From Chromatium weissei (lineage in GTDB: Bacteria; Pseudomonadota; Gammaproteobacteria; Chromatiales; Chromatiaceae), in the NCBI RefSeq assembly GCF_016583765.1, contig NZ_NRRR01000001.1, positions 682,001-746,000 on the forward strand: a stretch of 64,000 nucleotides of DNA, given 5' to 3'. Positions 18,097 to 27,170 of the stretch are shown one piece after another. The notes below the pieces were generated by a model. That model searched no databases. It was not told the DNA's origin and saw nothing but the letters and a program-made list of their open reading frames with translations. Both the position numbers and the translations under genes were made by a program. Each line of letters begins with the position of its first letter. The stretch's first letter is position 1.

Positions 18097-18987
18097 CTAA
18101 GATTTTGTGTTTAATCGTTCGGGCGCAACTGAAGATGAAGCCGTGTCAGCAAATGGCCAGGTTTGCCAAATAGGTGTGCAATTGTTCGGCAACGGCGGCA
18201 GTCGTCCCAGTTGTAACCAAGCATGTTCCGTTCCATGAAAATCTGATCCTGCCGAGGCGAGAAGCTGCTGAGTTCGCGCATGAAGCGCAAAATTCAGCAC
18301 ATCATCGCGGCTGTGGGTGCTGGTGACGACTTCGATGCCCGCGCCGCCGTGTTCTCGAAATTCTCCAATTAATTTGAATAGTTGGGTTCGCGTTAACCGA
18401 TAACGCGCCGGATGCGCAATCACTGCTTGACCGCCCGCCGCACGAATCCATTCAACGGCAGTTTGCAGCGTTGCCCATTGACCCGCCACATGTCCGGGTT
18501 TGCCCTGAACAAGAAAACGCTTAAAAACTTCACTGGTATCAACAGCTAAACCACGTTTCACCAGCAAACGGGCAAAATGTGTGCGTCCGATCAACGTGCC
18601 ATTAGAAAATTCTCGTGCACCTTCATAAGCGTCTGCGATGCCGTGTTTGGCCAAGCGGTGACCAATTTCCTTCGCTCGCCACGCACGAAAGGTTCGCAGT
18701 TCTGTCAATCCGTCTTGCAACAGCGGCTGATTGATGTCGATTTGTAATCCCACGATATGCACCGTGCGCGAATTCCAAGTGACTGAAATTTCAACACCGG
18801 GAATCAAGGTGATTCCGTGCATTTGAGCGGCAGTGGTTGCTTCGATGACACCCGCAGTCGTGTCGTGATCGGTCAGCGCCAACACCGTTATGCCGGCAGC
18901 AACTGCTCGCGCCACCAATTCCGTCGGCGTTAATGTGCCGTCAGAAGCAGTCGAATGGGTATGTAAATCGTAGTTTGGCTCGCTCAT
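18097..18987 (-). CDS. rnm: PHP-domain phosphoesterase (RNase AM/YciV type)
   Basis: 296 residues. PHP metal-binding motifs: DLHTHSTASDG at residues 7-17, LTDHDTTAG at ~39-47, PGVEIS at ~64-69, HPARYRLTR at ~195, and GSDFHG near 243. The family includes 3',5'-nucleoside bisphosphate phosphatase and the 5'-3' exonuclease RNase AM that trims rRNA 5' ends. Upstream neighbour of the yciO-like gene as in E. coli (yciV-yciO), supporting this assignment. First gene of the minus-strand run that extends to the CobT-like gene. Confidence 0.85.
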   Translation of the reverse strand: MSEPNYDLHTHSTASDGTLTPTELVARAVAAGITVLALTDHDTTAGVIEATTAAQMHGITLIPGVEISVTWNSRTVHIVGLQIDINQPLLQDGLTELRTFRAWRAKEIGHRLAKHGIADAYEGAREFSNGTLIGRTHFARLLVKRGLAVDTSEVFKRFLVQGKPGHVAGQWATLQTAVEWIRAAGGQAVIAHPARYRLTRTQLFKLIGEFREHGGAGIEVVTSTHSRDDVLNFALHARTQQLLASAGSDFHGTEHAWLQLGRLPPLPNNCTPIWQTWPFADTASSSVAPERLNTKS

Positions 18988-19140
18988 TGCGCTAGTTTAC
19001 CTGTTTTGCGCAAAAGAGCTGACAGTGAATCAATGCAGAAAATCAATCTGAAATGTAATTGCGACTGAAATCAATCGAATGTCTTTCACATTGGGAAAAC
19101 GCGGGGGGAAACTGCAAGTGTATTGAATTGCTGGGAATTT

Positions 19141-19217
19141 TGGCGCGCCCGACAGGATTCGAACCTGTGACCCCAGCCTTCGGAGGGCTGTACTCTATCC
19201 ATCTGAGCTACGGGCGC
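19141..19217 (-). tRNA. tRNA-Arg(CCG)
   Basis: Complete 77-base cloverleaf on the minus strand: acceptor GCGCCCG with CGGGCGC, D arm AGCTCAGATGGATAGAGT, anticodon stem CAGCC/GGCTG with loop CTCCGAA (anticodon CCG), T arm with GTTCGAATC, and an encoded CCA (19141-19143). It lies alone between the PHP phosphatase gene and rep. Confidence 0.95.
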
Positions 19218-19282
19218 AAGCCGCACATTATGCGGATTGCACCTCGCAACGTCAAAATCATTTACATCTTTCGTCGCGGTAT

Positions 19283-21295
19283 TTAATCGCGCAACATTTC
19301 TTGCAAATTGCGCAAATGACTCAACGCCAGCATTCGACGCTGTTCTGGGCTATTCACGTGCTCGCCATCCCATTCCAATTGTTCACGCGGTAATTCAGTG
19401 AGAAATCGACTCGGCGTACTCATTTCCCATTTACCAAAACGTTTACGTTTACGCGCAAAAGTAAACGTCAATTCACGGCGAGCGCGAGTAATACCGACAT
19501 AAGCCAAACGGCGTTCTTCTTCAACACTTTCATCATCAATACTCACGCGATGCGGCAATAAATCTTCTTCCATACCAACTAAAAAAACGTGTGGAAATTC
19601 CAATCCTTTTGCAGCATGAAGCGTCATTAAATGAATACGATCTCCACCCTCAGCATCATCTTGACGATCTAACGCATCTAATAACATCAAATGCGAAACC
19701 ATTTCTGCAAGCGCCTCATTTTTGTATTCACCTTCGTGCAACTTTTCAAGCCAACGCAATAAATCAATCACATTTTCAAAACGCCGATCCGCAACCTTTT
19801 GAGTAGAAGCATTTTCACGCAACCATAATTTATAATCAATTGCGTGAATCACCGCATTCATTGCACCAATTGGATCGTGGATTGCACGATGTGCGTGAGT
19901 TTGAATGAAACGCGCAAACAAAATTAATTGTTCACGCTGGCGATTATTGAATTGATCAGCCAACATCAACTCGGTATCAAGTGCAATACACGCAGCAAGC
20001 AAACCGCCACTTCGTTCGCGGGCATAACCAGCCAATTTTTCCAACGTCATTGCACCAATTTCGCGGCGCGGTGTATTCACAATTCGCAAAAACGCAGCAT
20101 CATCTTTTGAGTTCGCCAGCAACCGCAAATATGCCATGCAATCCTTTATTTCAGAGCGCGCAAAAAATGATGTGCCACCGCTGAGAAAATACGGCAAATT
20201 GTGCTGGCGCAATACCTGTTCAAATGGGCGTGCTTGATGATTACCACGATACAAAATTGCAATATCACCGAGGGATATTCCATTGAATTTCAGGCGTAAA
20301 ATCTCCGAAGCAACGCGTTCTGCTTCATGCGTTTCATCTTGACAACGCAGCACTCGTGGACGTTCGCCAGAATCAAGTTCACTCCATAATCGCTTTTCAA
20401 AAACGTGTGAATTATGGGCAATTAACGTATTGGCTAAATTGAGAATACGCGCACTGGAACGATAGTTTTGTTCCAACATAATGACTTTAAGAATTGGATA
20501 ATCTTCTTTTAGTCGCACCAGATTTTCTGGTCGCGCTCCGCGCCATGAATAGATTGATTGATCGTCATCGCCGACCACTGTAAATGCACCCTGAGCACCA
20601 GCCAATTGCCGCACCAATTCGTATTGTGCGCTATTGGTATCTTGATATTCATCGACCAATAAATAACGAATGCGCATTTGCCAGCTTTCTAATAAATCAC
20701 GCTGTGTTGCAAATAGCCGCGCCGGGCGCAAAATAAGATCATCAAAATCAACTGCGTTATAAGCGTCTAAACTGCGTTCATAATCGGCATAAAGCGTGGC
20801 CAGCCGCATTTCAAACGCATCTTCAGCACGATTTAATGCTTGATCGGGAGTGATAAAATCGTTTTTCCAACTGGAGATGCGCTGTTGCACGGCAGGCAAA
20901 CTGATATTTTCTGTAGCGGAAATGCCACGCAGATGTTCTTTAATCAGCCCCTCAACATCCTGAGAATCAAGCAGCGAAAATCCGCTACGCAATCTGGCGC
21001 GTTCTGGATGCCGCCGCAGAATTTCGAGACCAAGTCGATGAAAAGTCGAGATATTCAGTCCGCGAGTATTCAGTCCTTTCACCGATTGATTGACACGTTC
21101 GCGCATTTCACGCGCCGCTTTATTGGTGAAGGTAACGGCGCGAATATGTCGCGCTGGCATTCCAACTTCGCCGATCAAATGCGCGATTTTCTGAGTAATG
21201 ACCCGCGTTTTGCCGGAACCTGCACCAGCCAGCACCAGCAGTGGACCGGCGGTGTAACGCACGGCTTCGATTTGACGGGAATTGAGTCGGCTCAT
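19283..21295 (-). CDS. rep: ATP-dependent DNA helicase Rep
   Basis: 670 residues from the ATG at 21295 ([18 protein letters not shown]), the usual Rep start; 11 further codons are open upstream. Superfamily 1A 3'-5' helicase that clears proteins from forks. Motifs: Q-motif LNSRQIEAV, Walker [13 protein letters not shown] (about 22-33), Ia [15 protein letters not shown], motif [76 protein letters not shown] and [21 protein letters not shown]. Length and the Arg-rich [13 protein letters not shown] tail fit Rep rather than UvrD (~720 residues). Confidence 0.92.
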   Translation of the reverse strand: MSRLNSRQIEAVRYTAGPLLVLAGAGSGKTRVITQKIAHLIGEVGMPARHIRAVTFTNKAAREMRERVNQSVKGLNTRGLNISTFHRLGLEILRRHPERARLRSGFSLLDSQDVEGLIKEHLRGISATENISLPAVQQRISSWKNDFITPDQALNRAEDAFEMRLATLYADYERSLDAYNAVDFDDLILRPARLFATQRDLLESWQMRIRYLLVDEYQDTNSAQYELVRQLAGAQGAFTVVGDDDQSIYSWRGARPENLVRLKEDYPILKVIMLEQNYRSSARILNLANTLIAHNSHVFEKRLWSELDSGERPRVLRCQDETHEAERVASEILRLKFNGISLGDIAILYRGNHQARPFEQVLRQHNLPYFLSGGTSFFARSEIKDCMAYLRLLANSKDDAAFLRIVNTPRREIGAMTLEKLAGYARERSGGLLAACIALDTELMLADQFNNRQREQLILFARFIQTHAHRAIHDPIGAMNAVIHAIDYKLWLRENASTQKVADRRFENVIDLLRWLEKLHEGEYKNEALAEMVSHLMLLDALDRQDDAEGGDRIHLMTLHAAKGLEFPHVFLVGMEEDLLPHRVSIDDESVEEERRLAYVGITRARRELTFTFARKRKRFGKWEMSTPSRFLTELPREQLEWDGEHVNSPEQRRMLALSHLRNLQEMLRD

Positions 21296-21477
21296 TGGTT
21301 CTCGGTGGATAAGTTCGCGTAAAAGCAACGGATTATGGCTGACTTAATGCTTTACTGCGCGAATGTCGCGTTAATACGCTACAATTGAAAACGAACGATC
21401 GGATTAAACGCAGTGCCTACCAATTGATTACAATCGCGCACTGTTTTTCATTTGTTTCTCGATATTGAGATATTAAT

Positions 21478-21915
21478 ATGAATAAAAACACACTGATTCG
21501 TAACCACTCCGAGCAAACAACAACTGCCGCAGATACACACACTGACGAATTGAATATAAAAATGACACGGCGGCATTTGCTTAAAGGCGCAGCACTTGGC
21601 GCACCAGTGATTTTAACATTACGGAGTGGCGCATTGATGGCAGCAGCATCCTGTAATACAGGAATTAAAGGATATATTGGAGATGGAACAACACTCAATC
21701 CTGATGACTATTGCGTTCAGCTTATACAGACTTGCGACAACGGCACGGGTAAAAAAGTGAACAGTGCCAGTATTGGTTATGGTGATCAAGCCATTCCAAT
21801 TACAGATGGTTACGGCAATACCACATACATGTGTCCTTCTCCACCGGATGGTAGTTCATACACATACAGCATTATTCTCAGTTCTGCTGCATACACATCA
21901 TTAACGAAAATTTAA
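21478..21915 (+). CDS. Twin-arginine-signal protein of an HPr-rel-A-type cluster
   Basis: 145 residues. An unusually long hydrophilic lead (28 residues) precedes a Tat motif, MTRRHLLKGAALGAPVILTL, with RR at 31-32 and an AxA-like site (LMAAASC) near residues 54-58. The processed part is only ~85 residues, Gly/Ser/Thr/Tyr-rich, with four cysteines (59, 79, 86, 119). The segment APVILTLRSGALMA resembles the N-termini of small TAT proteins often found before PqqD/HprK-related genes in PEP-CTERM-bearing bacteria. An alternative start is the ATG at 21562. First gene of the run to 25987, and a candidate for the substrate of its neighbours; its function is unknown. Confidence 0.65.
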   Translation: MNKNTLIRNHSEQTTTAADTHTDELNIKMTRRHLLKGAALGAPVILTLRSGALMAAASCNTGIKGYIGDGTTLNPDDYCVQLIQTCDNGTGKKVNSASIGYGDQAIPITDGYGNTTYMCPSPPDGSSYTYSIILSSAAYTSLTKI

Positions 21916-21943
21916 TTACGACCTCAATACACTCTAATTGATC

Positions 21944-22240
21944 ATGCAGATTTGGCATCTTCATTCCGAACAACCACTTCGCTGGGAACACTGGCGTGAT
22001 CAATCTGCGCTCTATCAAATTGCTTCCGGTGAAACGCATTTTCTCAATCCGCTCGGCGTTGCTATTCTGATGCAACTTGAATTCAATTCTGCTGATTTGA
22101 ATCAACTTTGTAATCACATCGCAATGGAATTTGACTGTTTAATTGATGATGATTTACGCAGTCAAATTGCCACTTCACTGACGCGCTTTGACGAACTTGG
22201 TTTGATTCGATGTCAATATGATGCTGAATTAGCAACATGA
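21944..22240 (+). CDS. PqqD-like protein, HPr-rel-A system
   Basis: 98 residues from the ATG at 21944. Small winged-helix PqqD-like fold: WHLHSEQPLRWEHWRDQSAL (N-terminal beta-wing), FLNPLGVAILMQLE (helix following the N-P-x-G/A-x-x-I/L motif), then LCNHIAMEFDCLIDDDLRSQIATSLTRFDELGLI. PqqD proteins bind leader peptides of ribosomally made peptides and hand them to modifying enzymes. This subgroup is normally paired with the HprK-related kinase that follows here with an ATGA overlap (22237-22240). No radical-SAM enzyme is next to it, so the peptide-chaperone role is inferred from family only. Confidence 0.75.
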   Translation: MQIWHLHSEQPLRWEHWRDQSALYQIASGETHFLNPLGVAILMQLEFNSADLNQLCNHIAMEFDCLIDDDLRSQIATSLTRFDELGLIRCQYDAELAT

Positions 22241-23154
22241 ACGTCAGCGATTTGACATTGATTGAATTGCGTCAACGATTAGCGACGACCGGCTTATGTT
22301 TTGGTTGCGGTTTATTTCGTATTCGACTGCATACTCCAGTCGCATCAATTGCTACGCTACTGCATGATCTTTACGCCCACTATCCAGTTTATTCTGAACA
22401 AGGCATTGATGACTACCGAATTAAATTAGATTGGACATCTTGGTCACGCCGCTGGATTCGTCCAATCGTACGTTTCACCGCAGACAGTCCAGCGCCTTTC
22501 ACTGATATTCCAATAGCACGCGCATTACCAACTTTAGAATGGGGAACCAATTGGTGTATTGCGACACGTGCGCACCACTTATTGATGCTTCATGCTGCCG
22601 TTGTCGAACGTCATGGACGCGGATTAATTCTGCCGGCATTACCCGGTTACGGGAAATCAACGTTATGCGCTGCATTAACGCATTCTCATTGGCGTTTATT
22701 TTCTGATGAATTCGGACTTGTGAATCCAGAAGATTCCATGCTTATTCCAATTCCGCGTTTAATTTCACTGAAAAATCAATCGATTGATGTGATTCGCGCT
22801 TTTGCTCCGAGCGCACATCTTGGACCTTCATTTCACGGCACACATAAAGGAACAGTGGCACACGTTCGCCCGCCATTTAATAGCATTGCGCGCATGAATG
22901 AACCTGCTAAACCGTATTGGATTATTTTTCCGCGGTGGCAAGCTAATGCGCCATTGACGCTCGAACCAATACCAAAAGATCGTGCGTTTATGCTTTTAGC
23001 GACCAACGCATTTAACTACGAAGTGCTGGGTGAATTGGCTTTTGGTGCTGTTTCAACAATTGTAAAAAATTGTGATAGTTATTCATTAGTTTACTCTGAC
23101 TTGCAGCAAGCAGTTCGCACAATTGATGAATTGGTTTGTAGCGCACATGATTAA
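22237..23154 (+). CDS. HprK-related kinase A
   Basis: 305 residues. Related to the C-terminal half of HPr serine kinase. HAAVVERHGRGLILPALPGYGKSTLCAALTHSHWRLFSDEFGLV contains the P-loop PGYGKST (residues 136-142) and an SDE acidic motif (156-158) comparable to the HprK catalytic region. It lacks the HprK capsule-like N-terminal domain and HPr is not encoded nearby, so the target is unknown. It overlaps the PqqD-like gene by 4 bases and the nucleotidyltransferase start by 8, so the three are co-translated. Confidence 0.8.
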   Translation: MNVSDLTLIELRQRLATTGLCFGCGLFRIRLHTPVASIATLLHDLYAHYPVYSEQGIDDYRIKLDWTSWSRRWIRPIVRFTADSPAPFTDIPIARALPTLEWGTNWCIATRAHHLLMLHAAVVERHGRGLILPALPGYGKSTLCAALTHSHWRLFSDEFGLVNPEDSMLIPIPRLISLKNQSIDVIRAFAPSAHLGPSFHGTHKGTVAHVRPPFNSIARMNEPAKPYWIIFPRWQANAPLTLEPIPKDRAFMLLATNAFNYEVLGELAFGAVSTIVKNCDSYSLVYSDLQQAVRTIDELVCSAHD

Positions 23155-24292
23155 ATCGCCAGCACATCATGCACGCACGTTGTTAATCAACGCAGTGCGT
23201 TTTCCAGAAACGTTGCCGCAACTCACAATTACCGACTGGAATTTGCTATTGCGTATTGCGCGTTCTAAACGACTACTCGGTCGCTTATATGCTGATCTTG
23301 AACAATTGAAATTACTAGAAACTATTCCGCCAGCCGCCGCTGCGCAATTGCAAGCCGCGCACAATTTAGTACAGCATCGTCACACCGTATTAACTTGGGA
23401 GCTGAATCGTATTCTTTGGGCATTGAATGAACTGAATGTACCCATTATTGCGCTTAAAGGTACAGCGTATATTATTGCTAAATTACCACCCGCAGCAGGG
23501 CGGTTTTTTGCTGATTTAGATATATTGGTGCCAATTGCACGAATTGCTGAAGTTGAGCAAAAACTCACTGAGAAAGGATGGTTAAAAACGCAGTTAAATC
23601 CTTATGATGATCGCTATTATCGACTGTGGATGCACGAGATTCCACCATTGCGTCACCGCGAACGTGAAAGCGAAATTGATATTCACCACGCACTCTTACC
23701 ACGCACCAGTTATTACGGTACTAAACTTGATACGCTGGCGCTTTTTAATGAATCTTATGCAATAAATGAATCACGAGTATATGTGTTGAGTCCACACGAT
23801 ATGGTGCTACATGCGCTCGTGCATCTATTATTAGAAGGCGATCCAAAAGAAGGTTTGCGATTACGTGATTTAATTGATATTGCTGATTTGATTTGTTGTT
23901 TTGAATCCAATTCTGACTTTTGGGAAAATCTTATACGACGTGCGCAACAATTTCAGCTCGGTCGATTACTGTATTATGGTTTACGTTATTCACAACATTT
24001 ATTTGCAATAAAAATTCCACCGTCAGTATTAAAATTCGTGGCACAGTCAGCACCAAATACAGTCATTCTTTGGCTGATGGATTGGTTAATGCCGCTGGCA
24101 CTTTTGCCGGAACATCCCGATCATCCACAACGAATAGCGGCGTTAGCACGGTGGTTGCTTTATTTGCGGGCACATTGGCTACGAATGCCGCCATTATTAT
24201 TGATACGGCATTTAAGTTATAAGAGTTGGTTGCGAATACGTGGAATACGGCAACACATTGAAATTAAACCGCAAGACCTGAAACAGCTTTAA
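23147..24292 (+). CDS. Nucleotidyltransferase-fold family protein
   Basis: 381 residues from the ATG at 23147 that overlaps the kinase stop by 8 bases (the frame is open from 23123). Belongs to the nucleotidyltransferase-like family often found in surface-polysaccharide and PEP-CTERM loci: ELNVPIIALKGTAYIIAKLPPAAGRFFADLDILVPIARIAEVEQKL has the G-T/A ... R-x-x-x-D-x-D acid pair (RFFADLDILV) of the fold, followed by EIDIHHALLPRTSYYGTKLD with a third acidic residue, then helical HALVHLLLEGDPKEGLRLRDLIDIADLI. Enzyme substrate unknown. Third gene of the PqqD/kinase set. Confidence 0.75.
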   Translation: MIKSPAHHARTLLINAVRFPETLPQLTITDWNLLLRIARSKRLLGRLYADLEQLKLLETIPPAAAAQLQAAHNLVQHRHTVLTWELNRILWALNELNVPIIALKGTAYIIAKLPPAAGRFFADLDILVPIARIAEVEQKLTEKGWLKTQLNPYDDRYYRLWMHEIPPLRHRERESEIDIHHALLPRTSYYGTKLDTLALFNESYAINESRVYVLSPHDMVLHALVHLLLEGDPKEGLRLRDLIDIADLICCFESNSDFWENLIRRAQQFQLGRLLYYGLRYSQHLFAIKIPPSVLKFVAQSAPNTVILWLMDWLMPLALLPEHPDHPQRIAALARWLLYLRAHWLRMPPLLLIRHLSYKSWLRIRGIRQHIEIKPQDLKQL

Positions 24293-24332
24293 TTCGTGGT
24301 GCGTCATTCAAATAACTGATCAGGAGATCACA

Positions 24333-24518
24333 ATGAAAAACATTTTATCGATGTTAGGTTCTGTTATTGGCTGGTTTGGAGTGCTGATTTGTTTGTTTTC
24401 AGGAATAATGAAACTCGTTGGTTCGTATCATCTTTTTGATTATGAAACCATGACGCTATTTACCGTTGGCATTGCAATGATTGCAACCGGTTGTTTAGCA
24501 AAATTGGAAAGTAAGTGA
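24333..24518 (+). CDS. Small membrane protein, unknown
   Basis: 61 residues with two hydrophobic segments (about 6-27, SMLGSVIGWFGVLICLFSGI, and 40-55, TLFTVGIAMIATGCLA) linked by a short polar loop. A good AGGAG (24321-24325) stands 7 bases before the ATG. It lies between the nucleotidyltransferase and the sugar transferase, in the same direction, so it probably belongs to the same transcript. Not recognised as a family. Confidence 0.6.
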   Translation: MKNILSMLGSVIGWFGVLICLFSGIMKLVGSYHLFDYETMTLFTVGIAMIATGCLAKLESK

Positions 24519-24604
24519 CCCTGATGTGATGCCTATCATCAAGGTATTTTTTGATGATAGGCAAAATTAAAGATTCACGATTTTACGGTAAACGGAAGAT
24601 ACAC

Positions 24605-25987
24605 ATGCACTCAGTTCGCATTTTTCGTCATTACATGCGCGTTCCACTCATCCTGCTTGCAGGAATTGAAGCCATTATTTTTGTAATTGCGTTTCAATTG
24701 AGTGTTCATTTACGCTGGTGGTTTATGGATGGCGAACCCAACAGCGAGCCTACTGGATTACTTATTTATTCAATCGTTGTTTCACTTATTTTTGTATTAA
24801 CAATGGGTGCAACCGGTCTGTATGAAGCGAGTTTGCGAGAAGGATTAACTGGCTCGCTGATTAGAATTACCCTGTCGTTACTGCTTGGTTCGCTCGTGTT
24901 AGCGGCGTTATCTTTTTTCTTTCCGTTGTTAGGTTTATGGCGAAGTGTTCTTTCCTTAACAGTAATTTTTTCTTTTGTTTTTGTTGTTGTTTTAAGGCTA
25001 GTTTTCTTTTACTTTAATCCTAGTATTTTTAAGCGCCGTATTCTCGTATTTGGAGATTCTCAACTTGCTAATCAAGTCATGATTGCGAGTCAGAAGCGTT
25101 TAGATATTGTTGGATTTATTCCGACATCTGAACAAAGCATCAGCCAAATCAAAATCATTCAACACGACAAACCCTTAATACAAATTGCGATTGAAGCGCA
25201 GGCTGATGAAATTGTTTTAGCGATTGAAGATCGGCGCGGAAAGTTGCCAATTGAAGAATTACTTGAATGTCGTATGAGTGGAATTCAAGTTCTTGAGCAA
25301 CAAAGTTTTTTTGAGCGAGAATTGGGTGTACTTAAATTAGAGCTATTAACGCCAAGTTGGTTAATTCACTCAGATGGTTTTGAGCATGGCTTAATGACCA
25401 TGTTGATGAAACGTTTCTTTGATATTTTAATATCGTTGATTTTTATTGCCTTACTTTGGCCAGTGATGTTACTCACAGCAGCAATTATTTTCATTGAAAG
25501 TGGATTTCGTCACTCCGTTTTGTATCGTCAACTTCGCGTTGGTGAAAACGGCGAACCCTTTGAAGTGATTAAATTTCGGAGTATGCGAGTTGACGCTGAA
25601 GCAGATGGTCGGGCGCGATGGGCCGTGACAAATGATCCGCGTATTACACGAGTTGGGCGCTTTATTCGTAAAACACGAATTGATGAACTACCGCAAATTT
25701 TTAATGTATTAAAAGGTGAAATGAGTTTTGTTGGCCCTCGTCCTGAACGTCCTGAATTTGTGGCTGATTTAACGCGTAAATACGAACATTACGCGACTCG
25801 TCATCGGTTAAAGCCCGGTTTAACAGGATGGGCACAGATTTCTTATCCCTATGGCAGCACTGAAGAAGATGCGTTGCGCAAGCTCGAATATGATCTTTAT
25901 TACATAAAAAATCATAGCATTTTTCTTGATCTTTTAATTCTAGTGGAAACGGTTGAAGTCGTGTTGTTTGGAAAAGGCGCGGTTTAA
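24605..25987 (+). CDS. XrtA/PEP-CTERM-type exopolysaccharide sugar transferase
   Basis: 460 residues from the ATG at 24605, preceded by GGAAG at 24594-24598 (the frame is open from 24551). Polyprenyl-phosphate sugar-1-phosphate transferase that starts exopolysaccharide repeat units on undecaprenyl phosphate. Four N-terminal membrane segments (about 13-140), a nucleotide-binding-like middle domain (RRILVFGDSQLANQVM), a fifth hydrophobic segment (LISLIFIALLWPVMLLTAAII), and the bacterial sugar transferase domain: VLYRQLRVGENGEPFEVIKF, KTRIDELPQIFNVLKGEMSF, VGPRPERPEF and RLKPGLTGWAQISYPYG. The N-terminus (MHSVRIFRHYMRVPLILLAG) is typical of the glycosyltransferases that accompany exosortase XrtA; no exosortase gene is in the window. 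Confidence 0.88.
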   Translation: MHSVRIFRHYMRVPLILLAGIEAIIFVIAFQLSVHLRWWFMDGEPNSEPTGLLIYSIVVSLIFVLTMGATGLYEASLREGLTGSLIRITLSLLLGSLVLAALSFFFPLLGLWRSVLSLTVIFSFVFVVVLRLVFFYFNPSIFKRRILVFGDSQLANQVMIASQKRLDIVGFIPTSEQSISQIKIIQHDKPLIQIAIEAQADEIVLAIEDRRGKLPIEELLECRMSGIQVLEQQSFFERELGVLKLELLTPSWLIHSDGFEHGLMTMLMKRFFDILISLIFIALLWPVMLLTAAIIFIESGFRHSVLYRQLRVGENGEPFEVIKFRSMRVDAEADGRARWAVTNDPRITRVGRFIRKTRIDELPQIFNVLKGEMSFVGPRPERPEFVADLTRKYEHYATRHRLKPGLTGWAQISYPYGSTEEDALRKLEYDLYYIKNHSIFLDLLILVETVEVVLFGKGAV

Positions 25988-26010
25988 TTTAATTAATTAT
26001 TTAATTTGAT

Positions 26011-26919
26011 TTAATTTGTGCGCCAACATTCCACACGAGCGACAAACAATCCGGCTTCATCGAGAAGTTGATTTTGCTTAGATTTGTCCGCTGTATTCGG
26101 TTTAGCAATTGTCGGAGTAATGGCGTTATGTTCTAAAAACTCCAATGAAAAACGGTTTGGAATTGCGATGCCAATATCACGTACAATGCGCCCCGTACTT
26201 TTATAAATTGCTGGCGTATCAACTGCTGCAAAGACGACACCAATCACTCGTCCAAACTCATCGAGTACCGGTCCACCGCTATTGCCGGGTCGAATATCAG
26301 CTTGAATTGAAATCGGGCGTGGTGTCGCGGAGGTCAATTCCAATTTAGATGGCATAATCGTTCCTTGCGTTAATAACGGACGAATCGGCGGTAAGCCTTG
26401 ATTGGGATAGCCAACAATCGCCACAGATATTGGTAAAGGTGCATCAAATGGTGCAAAAACAGCACTTTGTTTTGAATGAAAATCAGTGCCAACTAAAGCA
26501 AGATCAACCTTTGATTCAATCGCAATTAAATGCGCAGGTAATAATTCACCGCCAGCGCGGGAAACAATGAGCGTTTCGCAATTTTTAACGACATGTGCAT
26601 TGGTCAGTAAAGCGCCTTCGGTATTCACGAAAAAACCCGCGCCAATACTCACCAATCGCTTTCCGACAATAATTGGATTTTTATCTGCATCGAGTGATTG
26701 TTGAATATAAGCACGACGGCGATCACGCACGGCATTCGCTTCATCATCGCTGATTGGTTGACCCTGTTGGCAATTGTCAGGATGTGTACGCGTGACCATT
26801 TCACGTTTTTGGTCATAGCAATTCACAAGTGTGGCTGCATTTGTATTCATTGAAATGAGCAGTGCGGCTACATTCAATATTAAAAATAGATGTTGAAAGT
26901 GTGTAAATAAAATTGGCAT
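26011..26919 (-). CDS. Secreted trypsin-like serine protease
   Basis: 302 residues. Signal peptide at 1-28 (hydrophobic LFLILNVAALLISM, then NTNAAT). Catalytic triad: H109 in LLTNAHVVKNC, D139 in ESKVDLALVG and S214 in RPGNSGGPVLDEFGRVIGVV, the DegP/HtrA-like arrangement of S1C proteases. There is no PDZ domain after the protease part, so it is a short HtrA relative. The ~65 residues before the protease domain include two Cys (34 and 50) and a charged helix. Convergent with the sugar transferase and separate from it; role (periplasmic quality control or processing) is inferred. Confidence 0.85.
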   Translation of the reverse strand: MPILFTHFQHLFLILNVAALLISMNTNAATLVNCYDQKREMVTRTHPDNCQQGQPISDDEANAVRDRRRAYIQQSLDADKNPIIVGKRLVSIGAGFFVNTEGALLTNAHVVKNCETLIVSRAGGELLPAHLIAIESKVDLALVGTDFHSKQSAVFAPFDAPLPISVAIVGYPNQGLPPIRPLLTQGTIMPSKLELTSATPRPISIQADIRPGNSGGPVLDEFGRVIGVVFAAVDTPAIYKSTGRIVRDIGIAIPNRFSLEFLEHNAITPTIAKPNTADKSKQNQLLDEAGLFVARVECWRTN

Positions 26920-27170
26920 AAAATGATCCTATTTGCGTTTGAGATTCTGTTTTAATTTGCGTGGTATTTGCTGCTAAGAGGCTTTCACTTTCTGCATGAG
27001 TGCGCATATGACTGACTTTTTAATTGTAGACGTTAATTAAAAATTTATCAGTTGTCAGTACAACCGACAATTCAGTCAATAAAAACCAAATCAGCAGCTT
27101 ATATTTTCAATCGCATCATTTCGATATTCTGCTTTTTTCATCACCGCAATTGGCATTGGAATCACTGTGC

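Noticed and set aside
27001-27170. Regulatory site or small gene between the protease and cydD
   Set aside because: Only a weak TTGTC/GACAA inverted repeat at about 27052-27070 was seen; no open frame or terminator of quality.
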